Part shown: positions 48,005 to 59,587 of the stretch, piece by piece | Layout: each line of letters begins with the position of its first letter | Position numbering within the stretch: position 1 is the stretch's first letter | Assembly (NCBI GenBank): GCA_023512835.1 | Contig: CM042085.1 | Span: forward strand, 32,093,812-32,157,811 | Length of the DNA: 64,000 nucleotides | From: Taxillus chinensis | Taxonomy: Eukaryota; Streptophyta; Magnoliopsida; Santalales; Loranthaceae | Reading direction: 5' to 3' | The notes under the pieces: model-generated | Databases searched by the model: none | Seen by the model: only the letters and a program-made list of their open reading frames with translations | What the model was told of the DNA's origin: nothing | Program-made: the position numbers and the translations under genes

Positions 48005-50142
48005 GTATCACAATGTCAATAAAAACATCATATACGAAAGTGAAACGAGATGCCTAAGGTTTGACCAAAGTCCAAACTGGGAGCGGCCAGTGTTCGAAGC
48101 TGATGAGAATGGGGAGGAGACACCCGAGCTACCGGGAGAGATCATACGCCTATTGGAAAGGGACGATCGCTTATCCATTCCAAGTGAAGACCCAGTAGAA
48201 ACAGTGAATTTGGGGACGACAGCCGAACCAAAAGAATTGAGGGTAGGGTCTTTGATAGCTACCGACATCAAGAAGAAGTTAATCGAGCTGTTAAGAAGCT
48301 ACATCGACATTTTTTGCATGGTTATACCAAGATATGCCAGGATTAGACACAGATATAGTGCAACATCACATACCCGTGAAGCCAGAGTGTAAACCAGTAC
48401 AATAGAAATTGCGAAGAATGAGACCAGAGATGCTATTGAAGATTAAAGAAGAAGTCAAAAAGCAATGGGATGCAGGTTTCCTGAGTGTCACCCACTATCC
48501 AGAGTGGGTGGCCAATGTGGTACCAGTACCGAAAAAAGGAGGCAAAGTCCGCATGTGTGTCGACTATAGAGATCTGAACTGGGCCAGTCCAAAAGATAAC
48601 TTCCCGCTTCCTCATATTGATACCCTAGTGGATAACACAGCAAAGCATGCCCTATTCTCATTCATGGATGGTTTCTCTGGGTACAATCAGATTCGCATGG
48701 CCCCCGAACACAAGGAGAGGACCACATTTACGACACTTTGGGGCACATTCTGTTATAATGTGATGCCTTTTGGTCTGAAGAACGCAGGGGCAACCTATCA
48801 GCGAGCCATGGTGACCCTATTCCACGGCATGATGCATAAAGAAGTCGAGGTCTATGTGGATGATATGATAGCTAAATCGCGGAGCATTGAAGATCACATC
48901 GAAGTACTCCGTAAGCTTTTTAATAGACTACGGAAATATCAACTCAAATTGAACCCGAAAAAGTGCACTTTTGGAGCCATGTCGGGAAAACTATTAGGTT
49001 TCATTGTGAGCCAAAAAGGAGTGGAAATTGATCCAGACAAGGTTCGAGCTATCCAAGAGATGCCCCGACCATGAACCATCAAGGAGGTCAGAGGATTCCT
49101 AGGACGTTTGAATTACATTGCCCGATTCATTTCACAATTAACAGCCACATGTGAACCAATTTTCAAGACTTTACGGAAGAATAATGCAGAAATTTGGAAT
49201 GACAAATGTCAAGAAGCTTTTGACAAGATCAAGCAATATCTGTCCAATCCACCTGTTCTGGTCCCCCTAGTACCAGACAGACGCTTGATTTTATACTTGA
49301 CTGTCCAAGGGTCCTCAATGGGTTGTGTCTTGGGGCAACATGATTCTACGGGCAAGAAGGAGCAGGCCATTTATTATCTGAGCAAGAAGTTCACCATCAA
49401 CGAAATGAATTACACACCATTGGAAAAGACATGTTGTGCCCTTGTTTGGATAACAAGACGATTGAGGCAATACACTCTTTATCATACCACATGGCTGATT
49501 TCGAGGCATGATCCACTCAAATATCTCTTGGAAAAGCCATCCATCTCTGGAAGAATTGCCAAATGGCAATTGGTCCTATCGGAATATGATGTCATTTATG
49601 TGCCTCAAAAAGCCATCAAAGGGAGTGCAATAGATGATTACTTGGCAGACAGAGCACTAGAAGATTACGAGCCTATGACTGTTGGATTTCCAGATGAGCA
49701 TATCAACATTCTCACGGTCGAAATATCAGACATATGGATGATGTGGTTTGATGGAGCCTCTAGTCTCTTAGGTCACGGTGTTGGGGCCATCCTGATATCC
49801 CCAAAAGGCGAACATTTCCCCATGGCGGCAAAGCTAACCTTCCCTTGTACAAACAATGTAGCAGAATATGAGGCTTGTGTGATGGGACTTCAAGAAGCAA
49901 TTAACAAAGGAATAAAAAAATTACGAGTATTTGGCGATTCCGCACTTATCATATTTCAAGTGAAGGGAGAATGGGAGACTCGAAACCACAAATTAATCCC
50001 ATATCGGGAGTATGTTACAGAGTTAGCCGAGCAATTTGAAGACATCACGTTCGAGCATATGCCCAAGGAATACAATCAGCTTCCAGATGCACTGGCCACT
50101 CTAGCCTCCCTCCTTCGACTAGACACAACGTTGGAAGTCTAG
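48005..50142 (+). pseudogene. RT and two RNase H regions of element G
   Basis: It starts with the linker (ETRCLRFDQSPNWERPV) and a frameshift near 48320-48400, then RT: WVANVVPVPKKGGKVRMCVDYRDLN, given here only in part as DYRDLN, MPFGLKNAGATYQRAM, the YVDD box near 48853-48864, LGFIVSQKGVEID. A TGA at 49072-49074 (expected CGA) interrupts. The connection and gypsy-type RNase H follow (FDKIKQYLSNPPVL, QAIYYLSKKF, MNYTPLEKTC). Then comes a second RNase H starting WFDGASSLLGHGVGAI (about 49747-49794), with NVAEYEAC and FGDSALI. This extra, archaeal-type RNase H is known from the Tat lineage. The frame stops at 50142. Confidence 0.87.
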
Positions 50143-51337
50143 TCTTTTGATATCCGTATACAAGATGCTCCTGCACATTGCATGGCCATTGGAGGAAATA
50201 CTAAAGAAAAACCTTGGTTTGATGATGTCAAACAGTATTTGCTTAAGCAAGAATACCCAGCAGAGACCTCTGAGTCTGATAAAAGGAATATCCGAAGGTC
50301 GGCATCCAACTACTACCTTGATGGTCCCATTCTATATAAGAGAAACCATGACATGGTGTTACTGCGGTGCTTGGCAAAAGAAGAGTCGAAACAGATAATG
50401 AAAGAAGTGCACGAAGGAGAATGCGGTTCACACGCCAATGGACATGCATTAACAAGACAAATCATGCAAATGGGCGATTATTGGGTAACCATGGAAAAGG
50501 ATTGCATTGAATATGTGCGCAAATGCCTCAAGTGTCAAATTTACGGCGATAAAATCCAAGTACCGCCATCTGGACTGCATGTGATGGTTTCCCCGTGGCC
50601 GTTTTCGCTTTGGGGCATTGACGTTATCGGACCAATCTCGCCAAAAGCTTCCAATGGTCTTCACTTCATCTTAGTGGCCATCGATTACTTTACCAAGTGG
50701 GTAGAAGCAGCGTCATATGCCAACGTCACACAAGCTGTGGTACTTAGATTTATGCGGAATAACATCATATGCTGCTATGGACTTCCTGAGCAGATCATAA
50801 CAGACAATGCTGCCAATTTGAACAGTCGGATGATGGGTAAGTTGTGCGAAACATACAAAATCCAACACCGCAACTCGACTCCCTATCGCCCCAAAATGAA
50901 TGGAGTAGTTGAAGCAGCCAATAAGAACATCAAGAACATTATCAGAAAGATGACTGAGACATACAAAGATTGGCATGAGAAGCTACCATATGCTTTGCAT
51001 GCTTATCGTACCTCAGTGTGAACATCAACTGGGGCAACTCCATTTAATTGAGGGTAAATGCTTAGCTGCTGTTTGCAGAGGACAACTATATCAACAGAGA
51101 ATGATGAACAACTACAATAAAAAGGTGAAGCCCAGAAGCTTTCAAGCGGGTGACCTCGTCCTCAAGAAGATTTTACCAATTCAACATGACCATAGAGGCA
51201 AGTGGACTCCCAATCATGAAGGCCCATATGTGGTGAAAAAAGCATTCTCAGGAGGTGCCTTAATCCTTGCCAGAATGGATGGGGATGAGCTCCCTAACCC
51301 GGTGAATAGTGATGCGGTGAAAAAGTTCTATGCTTAA
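50143..51337 (+). pseudogene. Integrase of element G
   Basis: Same frame as RT-RNase H after the stop at 50140-50142. Zinc-binding HHCC region (HEGECGSHANGH, CLKCQIYG at about 50410-50550), then the catalytic core (WGIDVIGPI, ITDNAANL, NGVVEAANK: the D, D, E triad is present). The frame stops at 51019-51021 (TGA, expected CGA) after HAYRTSV. A deletion removed the segment following PFN; the C-terminal part resumes in another frame (RGQLYQQRMMNNYNKKV, then DLVLKKILP, GPYVVKKAF) and ends at 51337. No chromodomain, as expected for Tat elements. Confidence 0.87.
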
Positions 51338-53161
51338 CTCTCATACCTCTCAACAAGATTCTCATTCCTGCAATGAGCGGACATGGTGAAAACCCAAAAG
51401 GGCACCAAGGGTAAAATACAAAGCCAACGACAAATCCTAAAGGGTGAAAGCAGTTAGAATCCAAGGATCAGGGCCACCTAAAACAGGGTCCTTTGCAAAC
51501 AGTGGAAACAGCGTCACCTAAAGACAACAGCTGTGAACGGTGGAAGACCTGGTCAAACCTAAGGCACGCTCGAATCAAATTTATATATTATGCTTTTTTA
51601 AGACTTGTAATTCTGTTTATCAGATTATAACAATAGGGCACTTTTTATGATATAAATATGTTTTGTGGAATCAAACTACAAAATCCCATTTTTCATCTCT
51701 ATCATCTTTATTTCACATTTAAGTAGAATATCTTAAATCCCCAGTAGGCTCTTTTAGCATTGCCTTATGAATAGGGTCAAGCTCAAAATCCTCAAACAAA
51801 TTAAGTCCCCAAACTCAAAGTACCCATATCTCCACAGAATATCACTATCCCCAGAGAATTTGTCAAGTCAAGCTCCTCAATGCGACGAAGCTAAATTAAA
51901 CAGACCCTTCATCCACAAAAGGGAGTTCCCTAGCAAAGATAGAGCGGACTCCCCAGCCAGAGAGAAAATTGTTCCCCAACAAGTTGAATGTTAGCCAATC
52001 TCTCTAACAGCATTGAGATAAATCTCCAGCCCTTGCCAAAACATCACATTGCATTCGATGCATACATCACATTGCATCACATTGCATCATATTTCACCAT
52101 AGGTTGAGGTTTATGTATCCCCGCATACAGCACACTGCATTCCATGCATCATTTGCATACATTCAGCATACCATGTAATTTCAGGAATGTTGTCACCTCT
52201 GAAGATCCTGAGAGCTCATACTCAGCAAGCTTCTCATCAAGCTATCTTAGCTTTATTTGTTCAACTATACAAATCTTTCTTTACAATTTCCCCAAGCTCG
52301 AAAAGCACCCTTTTGACACTCGAATAAACTTCTTCCCTTTTCGGGTAACCTCGTAGAGCGATCTCATTGAGTGAACTCGCAGAGGGAGCCCATATGTCCT
52401 CTTCAACAATCATGTACTCTTATCAGGCCCTAGATGCCTTTTCAATTCCTGTCAGGCCTTGGATGCCTTTTCCCTTTCAGTTGGCCTTGGATGCCTTTTC
52501 AATTTCTGCCAGGCCTTGGATGCCTCTTCCCTTTCTGTTAGGCCTTGGATGCCTTTTCCCTTTCAGTTAGGCCTTGGATGCCTTTTCAATTTCTGTCAGG
52601 CCTTGGATGTCTCTTCCCTTTCTGTCAGGCCTTGGATGCCTTTTCCCTTTCTATCAGGCCTTGGATGCCTTTTCAATTTCTTGTTAGGCCCTAGATGCCT
52701 TTTTAATTCCTGTCAGGCCTTGGATGCCTTTTCCCTTTCTGTCAGGCCTTGGATGCCTTTTCAATTTCTTGTTAGGCCCTAGATGCCTTTTCAATTCCTG
52801 TCAGGTCTTGGATGCCTTTTCCCTTTCTATCAGGCCTTGGATGCCTTTTCAATTTCCTGTTAGGCCCTAGATGCCTTTTCAATTCTTGTCAGGCCTTAGA
52901 TGCCTTTTCCCTTTCTGTCAGGCCTTGCTTGCCTTTTCAATTCCTGATTAGGCCTTGCTTGCCTTTTCCATTTCTATTAGGCCTTAGATGCCTCATCACA
53001 ATTATTCAAGCCTACCAGCCAAGAAGCTGCTTTTCACTTTGGGGGACAAACCTAACCATCGCATTCTATTCTTCCCTTGTGCAAGGTAAGCCAGGTAAGT
53101 GCTCCAACCCGTCCAAAATGATTCCCTTTTATCTTTGTACGCTGTTTGTATACAAATAGTG
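51338..53161 (+). other. 3' non-coding region of element G
   Basis: No gene. Includes phrases repeating catcacattgcat (52045-52160) and the tandem array at 52423-53003. Confidence 0.7.
52423..53003. repeat. Tandem array, about 20 units of 28-30 bp, with 3-unit higher-order repeats
   Basis: Unit tcaggccttggatgcctttt followed by a variable ccctttctg, caatttcttg or caattcctg end. Three unit types alternate to make a period of about 87 bp in the middle of the array (52560-52900). Confidence 0.95.
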
Positions 53162-53177
53162 CACAAAGAGGGGCAGC
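53162..53177 (+). other. Polypurine tract of element G
   Basis: cacaaagaggggcagc directly before the 3' LTR. Confidence 0.75.
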
Positions 53178-56029
53178 TGTTGGACCCCATTTTGTCCGGG
53201 TTGGACATACTAACCCCATTTGATATATATACCTTTTTACCCATGCCATATACCTTGTTGAACAGGTCCTTAGAGATTCCCTACGATTTGCACAAGATGG
53301 ATGCATTAACATGGACTAGGAAGCCCAAAATGGATAACCACTCCTACAAGTCCCTAAAGTACCCCAAGACCAATACTAGGGGATAGAGGAGAATTTTGAA
53401 GAATAACGCACTTGACTGAGCTCAATTCCGATGAAAAACGAATAAGTTATAGCTAAAACAACTTTCGTTGGAAAAAGTCAAACTTGCCAAAAGATGGTCA
53501 ATGCCCCTTGACTCGTAGCCTCGAAGTGTCGGCAGGTCGAAGCTTCAAAGACTCAAAGCCTCGAAGCCTCGAAGACTCGAAGCCTCGAAGCCTGTAAGCC
53601 TGCCGACACTCCGACCTGCCGACACTTCGACCCATTGACCATTGACCGACGACCTACGAGCTTCGACCCACGACCTATGAACCTACGAATCTTCGACCCA
53701 CGACCTACGAACCTACGACTCACGGATCTTTGACCCACGACCTTCAACCCTTCGACTCTTGACCTTCGACCCATTGACCGTTGACCTTCGACCCGTTGAC
53801 CGTTGACCTTCGACTTGCCGACACTTTGGCCCTATTGACCTTTGACCTTCGCTGTTTGGCTGCATTTCCGCCAACTATTTCCTATGCAGTCACGAGACCT
53901 GTTTTTCGCCATCTGACAGAATCGTTTTTCAACGCCTGTCAGTCACATGTGCTAAAATAAAAATTAAAAAGGACAAATCACGAGCTGCAGTTCGCCAAAC
54001 CATCCAACAACGCACAGAACATGCAATTAAAAACGCTGCATTCATAATAGAGCATTAAATGAAGCAATTAATGACAGTCCAGCCAAAATTCTGCCAGCCC
54101 TTTAAATTCAGTCTCCTGTCCATGCGAAACACATAGAGACCCCTCATCTCGGACGAAAAACGCTTTTGCCATTTTTTCATACCCAGCTCCCTTATCCAAA
54201 AAAAAAAAAGAAGAAAGAAACTTCTGCAAAAAAAAAAACCAGAGAACACCCCAGAGTTCAACAAAAAATTTCTGCTTCCAGATTTTCGCCCAGAGAGAAC
54301 ACCTAGAGTTCAGACGACCAAAAGCTTTCTGAGAGAACGCCCAGATTTTGCCCCAGCTTCTTCCCTGCGCAAAAAGAGAGAGAGAAAACACCCAGAGTTC
54401 AAAAATTTCCCTATCCCCAAATTCTCGCCCAAAAAAAAAAATGCCCAGAGTTTAGATCCAAAAAAAAGAGAGCACCAAGATTTTCGCCCAACTCTCTCCC
54501 TTTCCCAAAACCAAAATCGCCCCTCTTTCCCTCTTTCTTGTTTCAGCTCTCTTTTTCCCAGAAAACGAAAAACACAAAAACAACCCAGTTCTGCCCCCTT
54601 CCTCTTACGTTTTCATAAAAAAAAAGGACATAAAAAAAGCAATTCTTCTTCATTTCCCTATTTCTTACGCCCACCTTCTTTATTCCTGGTCACCAAAAAT
54701 CTCAAACCCAAAAAATACGTCATTCCAGTCCTCCAAATACTAGGAAATCTTTTTCACAAATCTCATTGCCAGATTTGTTGGTTCAATTGGAGCAGGCGAC
54801 TATAGGCGTGGACAGGATTCACGCAGCAGTCCGGTGTTCAAAGCTCTAAAGTCGGTTCTATAATCCTAGTCGATTTCTGTCATTTATTATTTCTTAGCTT
54901 ATTTATCTTTATATTAGATGTAATTTTTAGTCTTATCCTATATATTTTCTTTCTTTTTTTCAGTTGTTGTCCTTTGTTGTATTTCTCTTGTATTTCGTTT
55001 TTTTTCTATATATTGTATGCTGTAATATGTAAGGAATAGTAGTGAAAAAAAGAGAGAGCAAAAAAAGGAATGAAAACAAAAACAAAAAACAAAAGAAAAA
55101 AGGAAAAAGAAAGAGGGTGGCTTTGTTTTTTATGTTATTGTATGTCACAATCACACAATTCACGTTTTATTCGGATATGCATGTGTTTTGATATGGTCAA
55201 TTCTTAAACAAAACAAAAAAATAAAATGTTTCCACAGAATATTTTCTAAAACGTTTTCAATAAAAGGTTTTCAAAATGTTTTCAAAAATATCACCTTAAA
55301 AAAAATATATAACAAACAAAAAAACAAAAATGTTTTGCAATAAAATGTTTTCAAAATGTTTTCAATAAAATGTTTTCAAAATGTTTTAATAAAATGTTTT
55401 CTAAAATGTCTTTCAAAAAACAAAAAACAAAACAAAAAACAAAAAAAAACAAAAAAAACAAAAAAACAAAACGAAAACAAAACGTTTTTTTAACAAAACA
55501 CAAAAAAAACAAAAAAATGCTTTCAAACCCAAAAACCAAAAAAAAAAGGGAAAGTAAAAAAACATATGTCCATTTTTTAGGGCTCCAATTTCCAAAATAA
55601 AACCGAAAACCAAAACAAACCCCTAGGATCTCATTCCCACCTCAAACAAAAAAAAACCAAAACTTTTAGGATTCCCTTTAGAAATTTAGGGTAAATTCAT
55701 TTTAACCACGACTTGAATAAATGACTTAGCTAAATAAAAATTATAGACTTTTGAGGAAACTTAACCCCGTCATAGCAGTGCAAATAAAATAGAAAACCTC
55801 CTCCTCCGAAAATAGATACCAAAAGGGCGCTGTAGGGGTGCTAATCCTTCCATACACGTAACCGACTCCCGAACCCTTCTCTGATAACGCAGACCACACC
55901 TTTAAACTACTCAAAGTAGAGGGTATCCAACTGTACCCCAAAAACAGTTGGTGGCAACTCTAAATTTTCTCACCATTGATTTAGTTTGATCCCACCCCAA
56001 ACGGGCCCGGACGAAAACCAGTGATGACA
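53178..56029 (+). repeat. 3' LTR of element G (2852 bp)
   Basis: TGTTGGACCC...GTGATGACA. Includes Cys/Asp-free low-complexity DNA: tcgaagcctcgaag repeats (53515-53600) and ttgaccgttgacc-type repeats (53630-53840), CT-rich leader DNA (54470-54680) and A-rich aaaatgttttcaataaa repeats (55230-55410). Confidence 0.92.
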
Positions 56030-56133
56030 AATGCGTTGCTTTAGGTTGCATCCATTCCCTCGCCTAATTTAAGCGGGTATTTCCCATCAGCTTGGCCATC
56101 ACTAAACTTTGAACTTAATTTCTTTTTCAGAGT

Positions 56134-56583
56134 TTAGTTACAAATGCAATGGGTAGGAGTGGTGGCACTATGAGAAGAAGTAGTCCGCTGAGTAGAAGAA
56201 TATACTACCTCAAGCCGTCCTCGTTGCCCAATACTACCGGTTGGCCGAACAACAACACTACCATCCTCTAAAATATGCCGGAGTATGTGATGTTGAGGAT
56301 AAGGCAGTTGCGCCCTCTCACGGAAGACCTCTGGGTACTGATCATAAAACTTCACTTACACACGATCATAAAACTCTTTAAGGTCATCTTTTAGAAGAGG
56401 GAAAGGATCGACTACAAGGTGGCAGAGGCTGGTATGCTCAAGCCGAGCACGAACGGCTTCTATCCACGGGATAGTAGATTGAACAACGGCTTCCCAATCA
56501 AGGATTTAGTCGGCATAAACCTCACGAGATGTAGCAGTAGATGTCTTCACCTTGGACTGTCGAGCAGATCGAGCCTTGGAAGC
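56134..56583 (-). pseudogene. Decayed ORF, unidentified, retroelement-like
   Basis: On the minus strand a frame starts at ATG 56583 (MASKARSARQSKVKTS), has a TAA about 26 codons in and another stop near 56356, and otherwise continues in the same frame to 56134. It includes VVQSTIPWIEAVRARL and YPEVFRERAQLPYPQHHIL. The consistent frame across two stops suggests a former coding region. The wording reminds me of plant retroelement-derived ORFs, but I cannot name the family. Confidence 0.45.
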
Positions 56584-56699
56584 CATGAGAGAAACGCGCA
56601 GGTGTTCGCTTCGAGTGCTGGAGTGTTGAGTTGGTGTTTTAAGTTTTGGGATGCTTGTCGATCAGCAAAGAAGAAGACGAAAGCAACTTAAATAAAGTT

Positions 56700-56985
56700 T
56701 CAAGCACGAATGTCGATGACGCTCGATGCCATGCTCGATGTCATGCTAGCGACTCCATAAAACATGCTCGACACTACACTTGAGCACATGCATCGAGCAA
56801 AGATCGCATGAGTTTGCTAGATTCTATGCTCGATTCTCATGTCGAGTAGAGCATTGAGCGGAGGCTCGAGCACAAGCATCGAGCACAAATCGAATGAGTT
56901 GTGCTCGATGCTAATGCTCGCCTATGCTCGAGTCTACATGTCGAGCGTAGGCTCGAGCATTAGCATCGAGCCGATGCTTTGTTGT
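56700..56985. repeat. Imperfect TCGAGCA/GCATCGAG-rich repeat region
   Basis: Repeated phrases such as ctcgatgc, tcgagcac and atgcatcgagca in both orientations over about 285 bases. Similar CTCGAG-rich phrases occur in LTR E at 25440-25625. Confidence 0.8.
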
Positions 56986-57725
56986 GCTGTTTGTTTTTGC
57001 CGACATGGAATAGGCCACGTCAGCCGAGGTCGTGGTGATGCCACGAGCGTGGTTGTCCCTAGCACTACTTTAATTAGATATAGACATCATTTGCCTTTGT
57101 CTTTCATCACAAATGTAGGGTCCATCATGTTGAGATCACCTTGATGTAGAGGGTTGTTACTCGAATCCTTTTTTGTATTGCGTTCGTATTTACAAGGAAT
57201 ACTCATTTGAGTAATTATAGTTTGTCCTCGTAATAAAGCTTTGGAGGGAGTGGTCTTCGCCAACATTAGTGGTGTCTTATTATGTAATTGTGGTTTAACA
57301 GCTCAAAGATAAATGTCTTGGACTCACAATAACCTAGAACAAAGGTTCTATAGTTTCCCTAACTATAGAGACCTTTGTCTCTTATAAATGTCATAAAATT
57401 TCCATATTGTCATATTTTCAATTTTATTAGTAAATCTTAGTACTGTTTTACTACTTTGTATTAACTATCATTTGTTCTCTAGCTTTAATCATGAAACCAA
57501 GCTTGATCATGTGAGAAGATCTATAATTTTATTTTTTTTGTCATTGTGTTAGTCTTATTAGTAGTAGTAACACTAGTGATTCTTATTGTTTATGGACTTG
57601 TAGGCGAAGTGGGATAACTCATGTTACCTTGAAAGCAGTTGTGAAGCATTGTATTGCAACATAAACAATTTCAAGGTGGGATGGTTAAAGGAATCTACCT
57701 TGTGATGATGTTGTTTTGGCACAAT
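56986..57725. other. Intergenic, nothing recognised
   Basis: No gene, LTR end or clear repeat seen between the TCGAGCA-rich repeats and element I. Confidence 0.5.
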
Positions 57726-59587
57726 TGATGAATACCACTATAGCAATTTGCAAGTGTACAAATCGTGATAAGTAATAAAGTGGATTTTCAAATCCGGATT
57801 ATTGTACCCAAGGGAAGGATCTAGAATTTGAAAATTTTAACTAGCTTATAAAGAGATTTTTGGTTGAAAATATATAAAAATAAAACTAAATTTTAAAATA
57901 AATTGATTGAATGGATGTGAGCAATGGAAATAAGCTTGTTCGAGTAGAGATAAGTTCGATTTGATAAAGGTGATTGGAGTTAAGATTTCATTTAATGTAT
58001 TTTTTCCAAGAATATATCTTAGTTCAATCTCATTCTTTCCTTGTGATCATATTTAATACCCAACCTCTAATTCATGAATTAGCCTTTTTTAAGTGCCATA
58101 ATTCGTGTGTACACCCAAGCATGGGGGACGGGTGACCCTTTAAGATTTGGGTTGTTTAGTCTAGAGCTAGCACCATACCCACTCTTAACTTGGTATCATA
58201 GGTTTTACACTGACTTTCACAAATTATGCAACCCCTAGTTTGATTATCTTGCCTTTTCCAATAATTATGCTTCATTTTTCAATCCTTCACATAAGTACCT
58301 ATGATGATAAAATGAAATGGCCAAAGTTCATTTTATATTTCAACCCAAGATATTCAATAACCACTCACAAGGTGAAGAAGATTAAACTAAAACATTGCGA
58401 CTTAATTTATTACATCAAACTCCATCCTAACCCCAATCAAGGGTTTTTAAGCTTCCATAGTTTGATTGAAAATAACAAAATTACAAAACATGGAATAAGA
58501 AAACCAAAAGGATAGCTTGCCTATTTAGACCAAGAATTCCAAGGTTGATCTTCTTTTCCAAGAAAATTGTCTTCAAACTCCAAGAGATGCCCCAAACCTT
58601 CTTCACTCTCCCTTTCTCCACTCTAGATGAGGAATGGAATTGTAGAATGGAAGAGAATTAGATGATAACTGGATTCGATGTCTCACAATGAAGGATCAAC
58701 TCCCCTTTTATAGCCTCCCAAGCTGATTTTGAATTTTTGAATTTTGAATTCCCCACAATGTCTTATAATTTCTTAAATTAATAACCTTTATTTAATCCCT
58801 TGTAACTCCCACTTTTTGAATTTGAAAAAGGGATTAAATATTAACCTTCAAAACTCTCTTAATTCCCATAAAACCCCAGTCCAAATGCATAGCACTCATT
58901 TTGAATTTGAATTTCCTCCATTAATCCTCCTTTGACTTGAATGTTTGGTGTTTGTACTTTGTTCAAATGAGTTCGGTCCAGAAGGGAATAAGTAAGCTAC
59001 AAAAATGAATATTCCAATGCCGAAATTTGGGCTTGGTCGGGTGAAGAACTTCACCCGACCTTCACCCGACCAACACCAGACCACCACGAATTTCACCCGA
59101 CCAGATGGAAAGTGTCTTCAGTGAAGCTCAGAGACTCCAGATATGTACAAATCAGCTTCACCTGACATGGTCGGGTGAAGGGTTCTTCACCCGACCATCA
59201 CCAAATGACCTCGGATTTCACTCGACCAGAAGAAAAGTATCTTCAGTGAGGCTCAAGCACTCCAACTGTGCAATTTAGGCTTCATCCAACTTGGTCGGGT
59301 GAAGGACCTTCACCCGACCTTCACCCGACCAACTTGAAATTGAGTCGTTATGATCTTTAGGTCTTTGTGATTCTTTCTTTCTTCTATTGATCAAATGAAT
59401 TCTTCTTTGATTTTTGGATTTCTGTTAAAATATAGCAAAAATACCACAAAAACTACAAGAAATCCTCTTTTTTGGGTTAGGGCATAAAAATGTAATATTG
59501 TAACTCTTTTGGGCAATAAATGAAGTAAAAGTGTATGAGAATGTACCCAAAATGGCCCTAAAAAGGGGGTATAAATCCCCCCGATCA
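57726..59587 (-). repeat. 3' LTR of element I (1862 bp)
   Basis: Plus-strand limits TGATGAATAC...CCGATCA. The U5 end (read on the minus strand: ccttgggtacaataatccgg, cacttgcaaattgctatagt) is typical of Athila-like LTRs. The U3 part carries three palindromic repeats (59035-59319). The right limit is set by the short TGATC/polypurine junction and is less certain. Confidence 0.7.
59035..59319. repeat. Three palindromes of the ggtcgggtgaag type
   Basis: 59035-59060, 59169-59196 and 59293-59319 each have arms ggtcgggtgaag and cttcacccgacc with 1-4 base loops, 124-134 bases apart. Extra half-sites (ttcacccgacc) follow each. Spacer DNA between them is also similar, so these are tandem units of about 130 bp. 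Confidence 0.9.

Larger units (their letters stand above)
34237..56029 (+). mobile_element. Element G: Tat/Ogre-type gypsy retrotransposon, 21.8 kb
   Basis: Both ends carry the target duplication AATGC (34232-34236 and 56030-56034), so the limits are exact. The layout is a 5' LTR, a primer site with tggcgactctgctgggga, an ORF1 upstream of gag, gag, protease, a probable intron, RT, a gypsy RNase H plus a second RNase H, integrase, a long 3' region with tandem repeats, a polypurine tract and a 3' LTR. ORF1 before gag, the second RNase H and the pol intron are known marks of the Tat lineage and Ogre. It contains solo LTRs F (34313-36538), K (40466-41494) and H (45120-47108); without them it is about 16.5 kb. 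Coding frames are broken by stops and frameshifts. Confidence 0.9.

Noticed and set aside
52367..53159. Long open frames with repeats such as PWMPFPFLSGLGCLFNF
   Set aside because: They are translations of the 28-30 bp tandem array; not coding.
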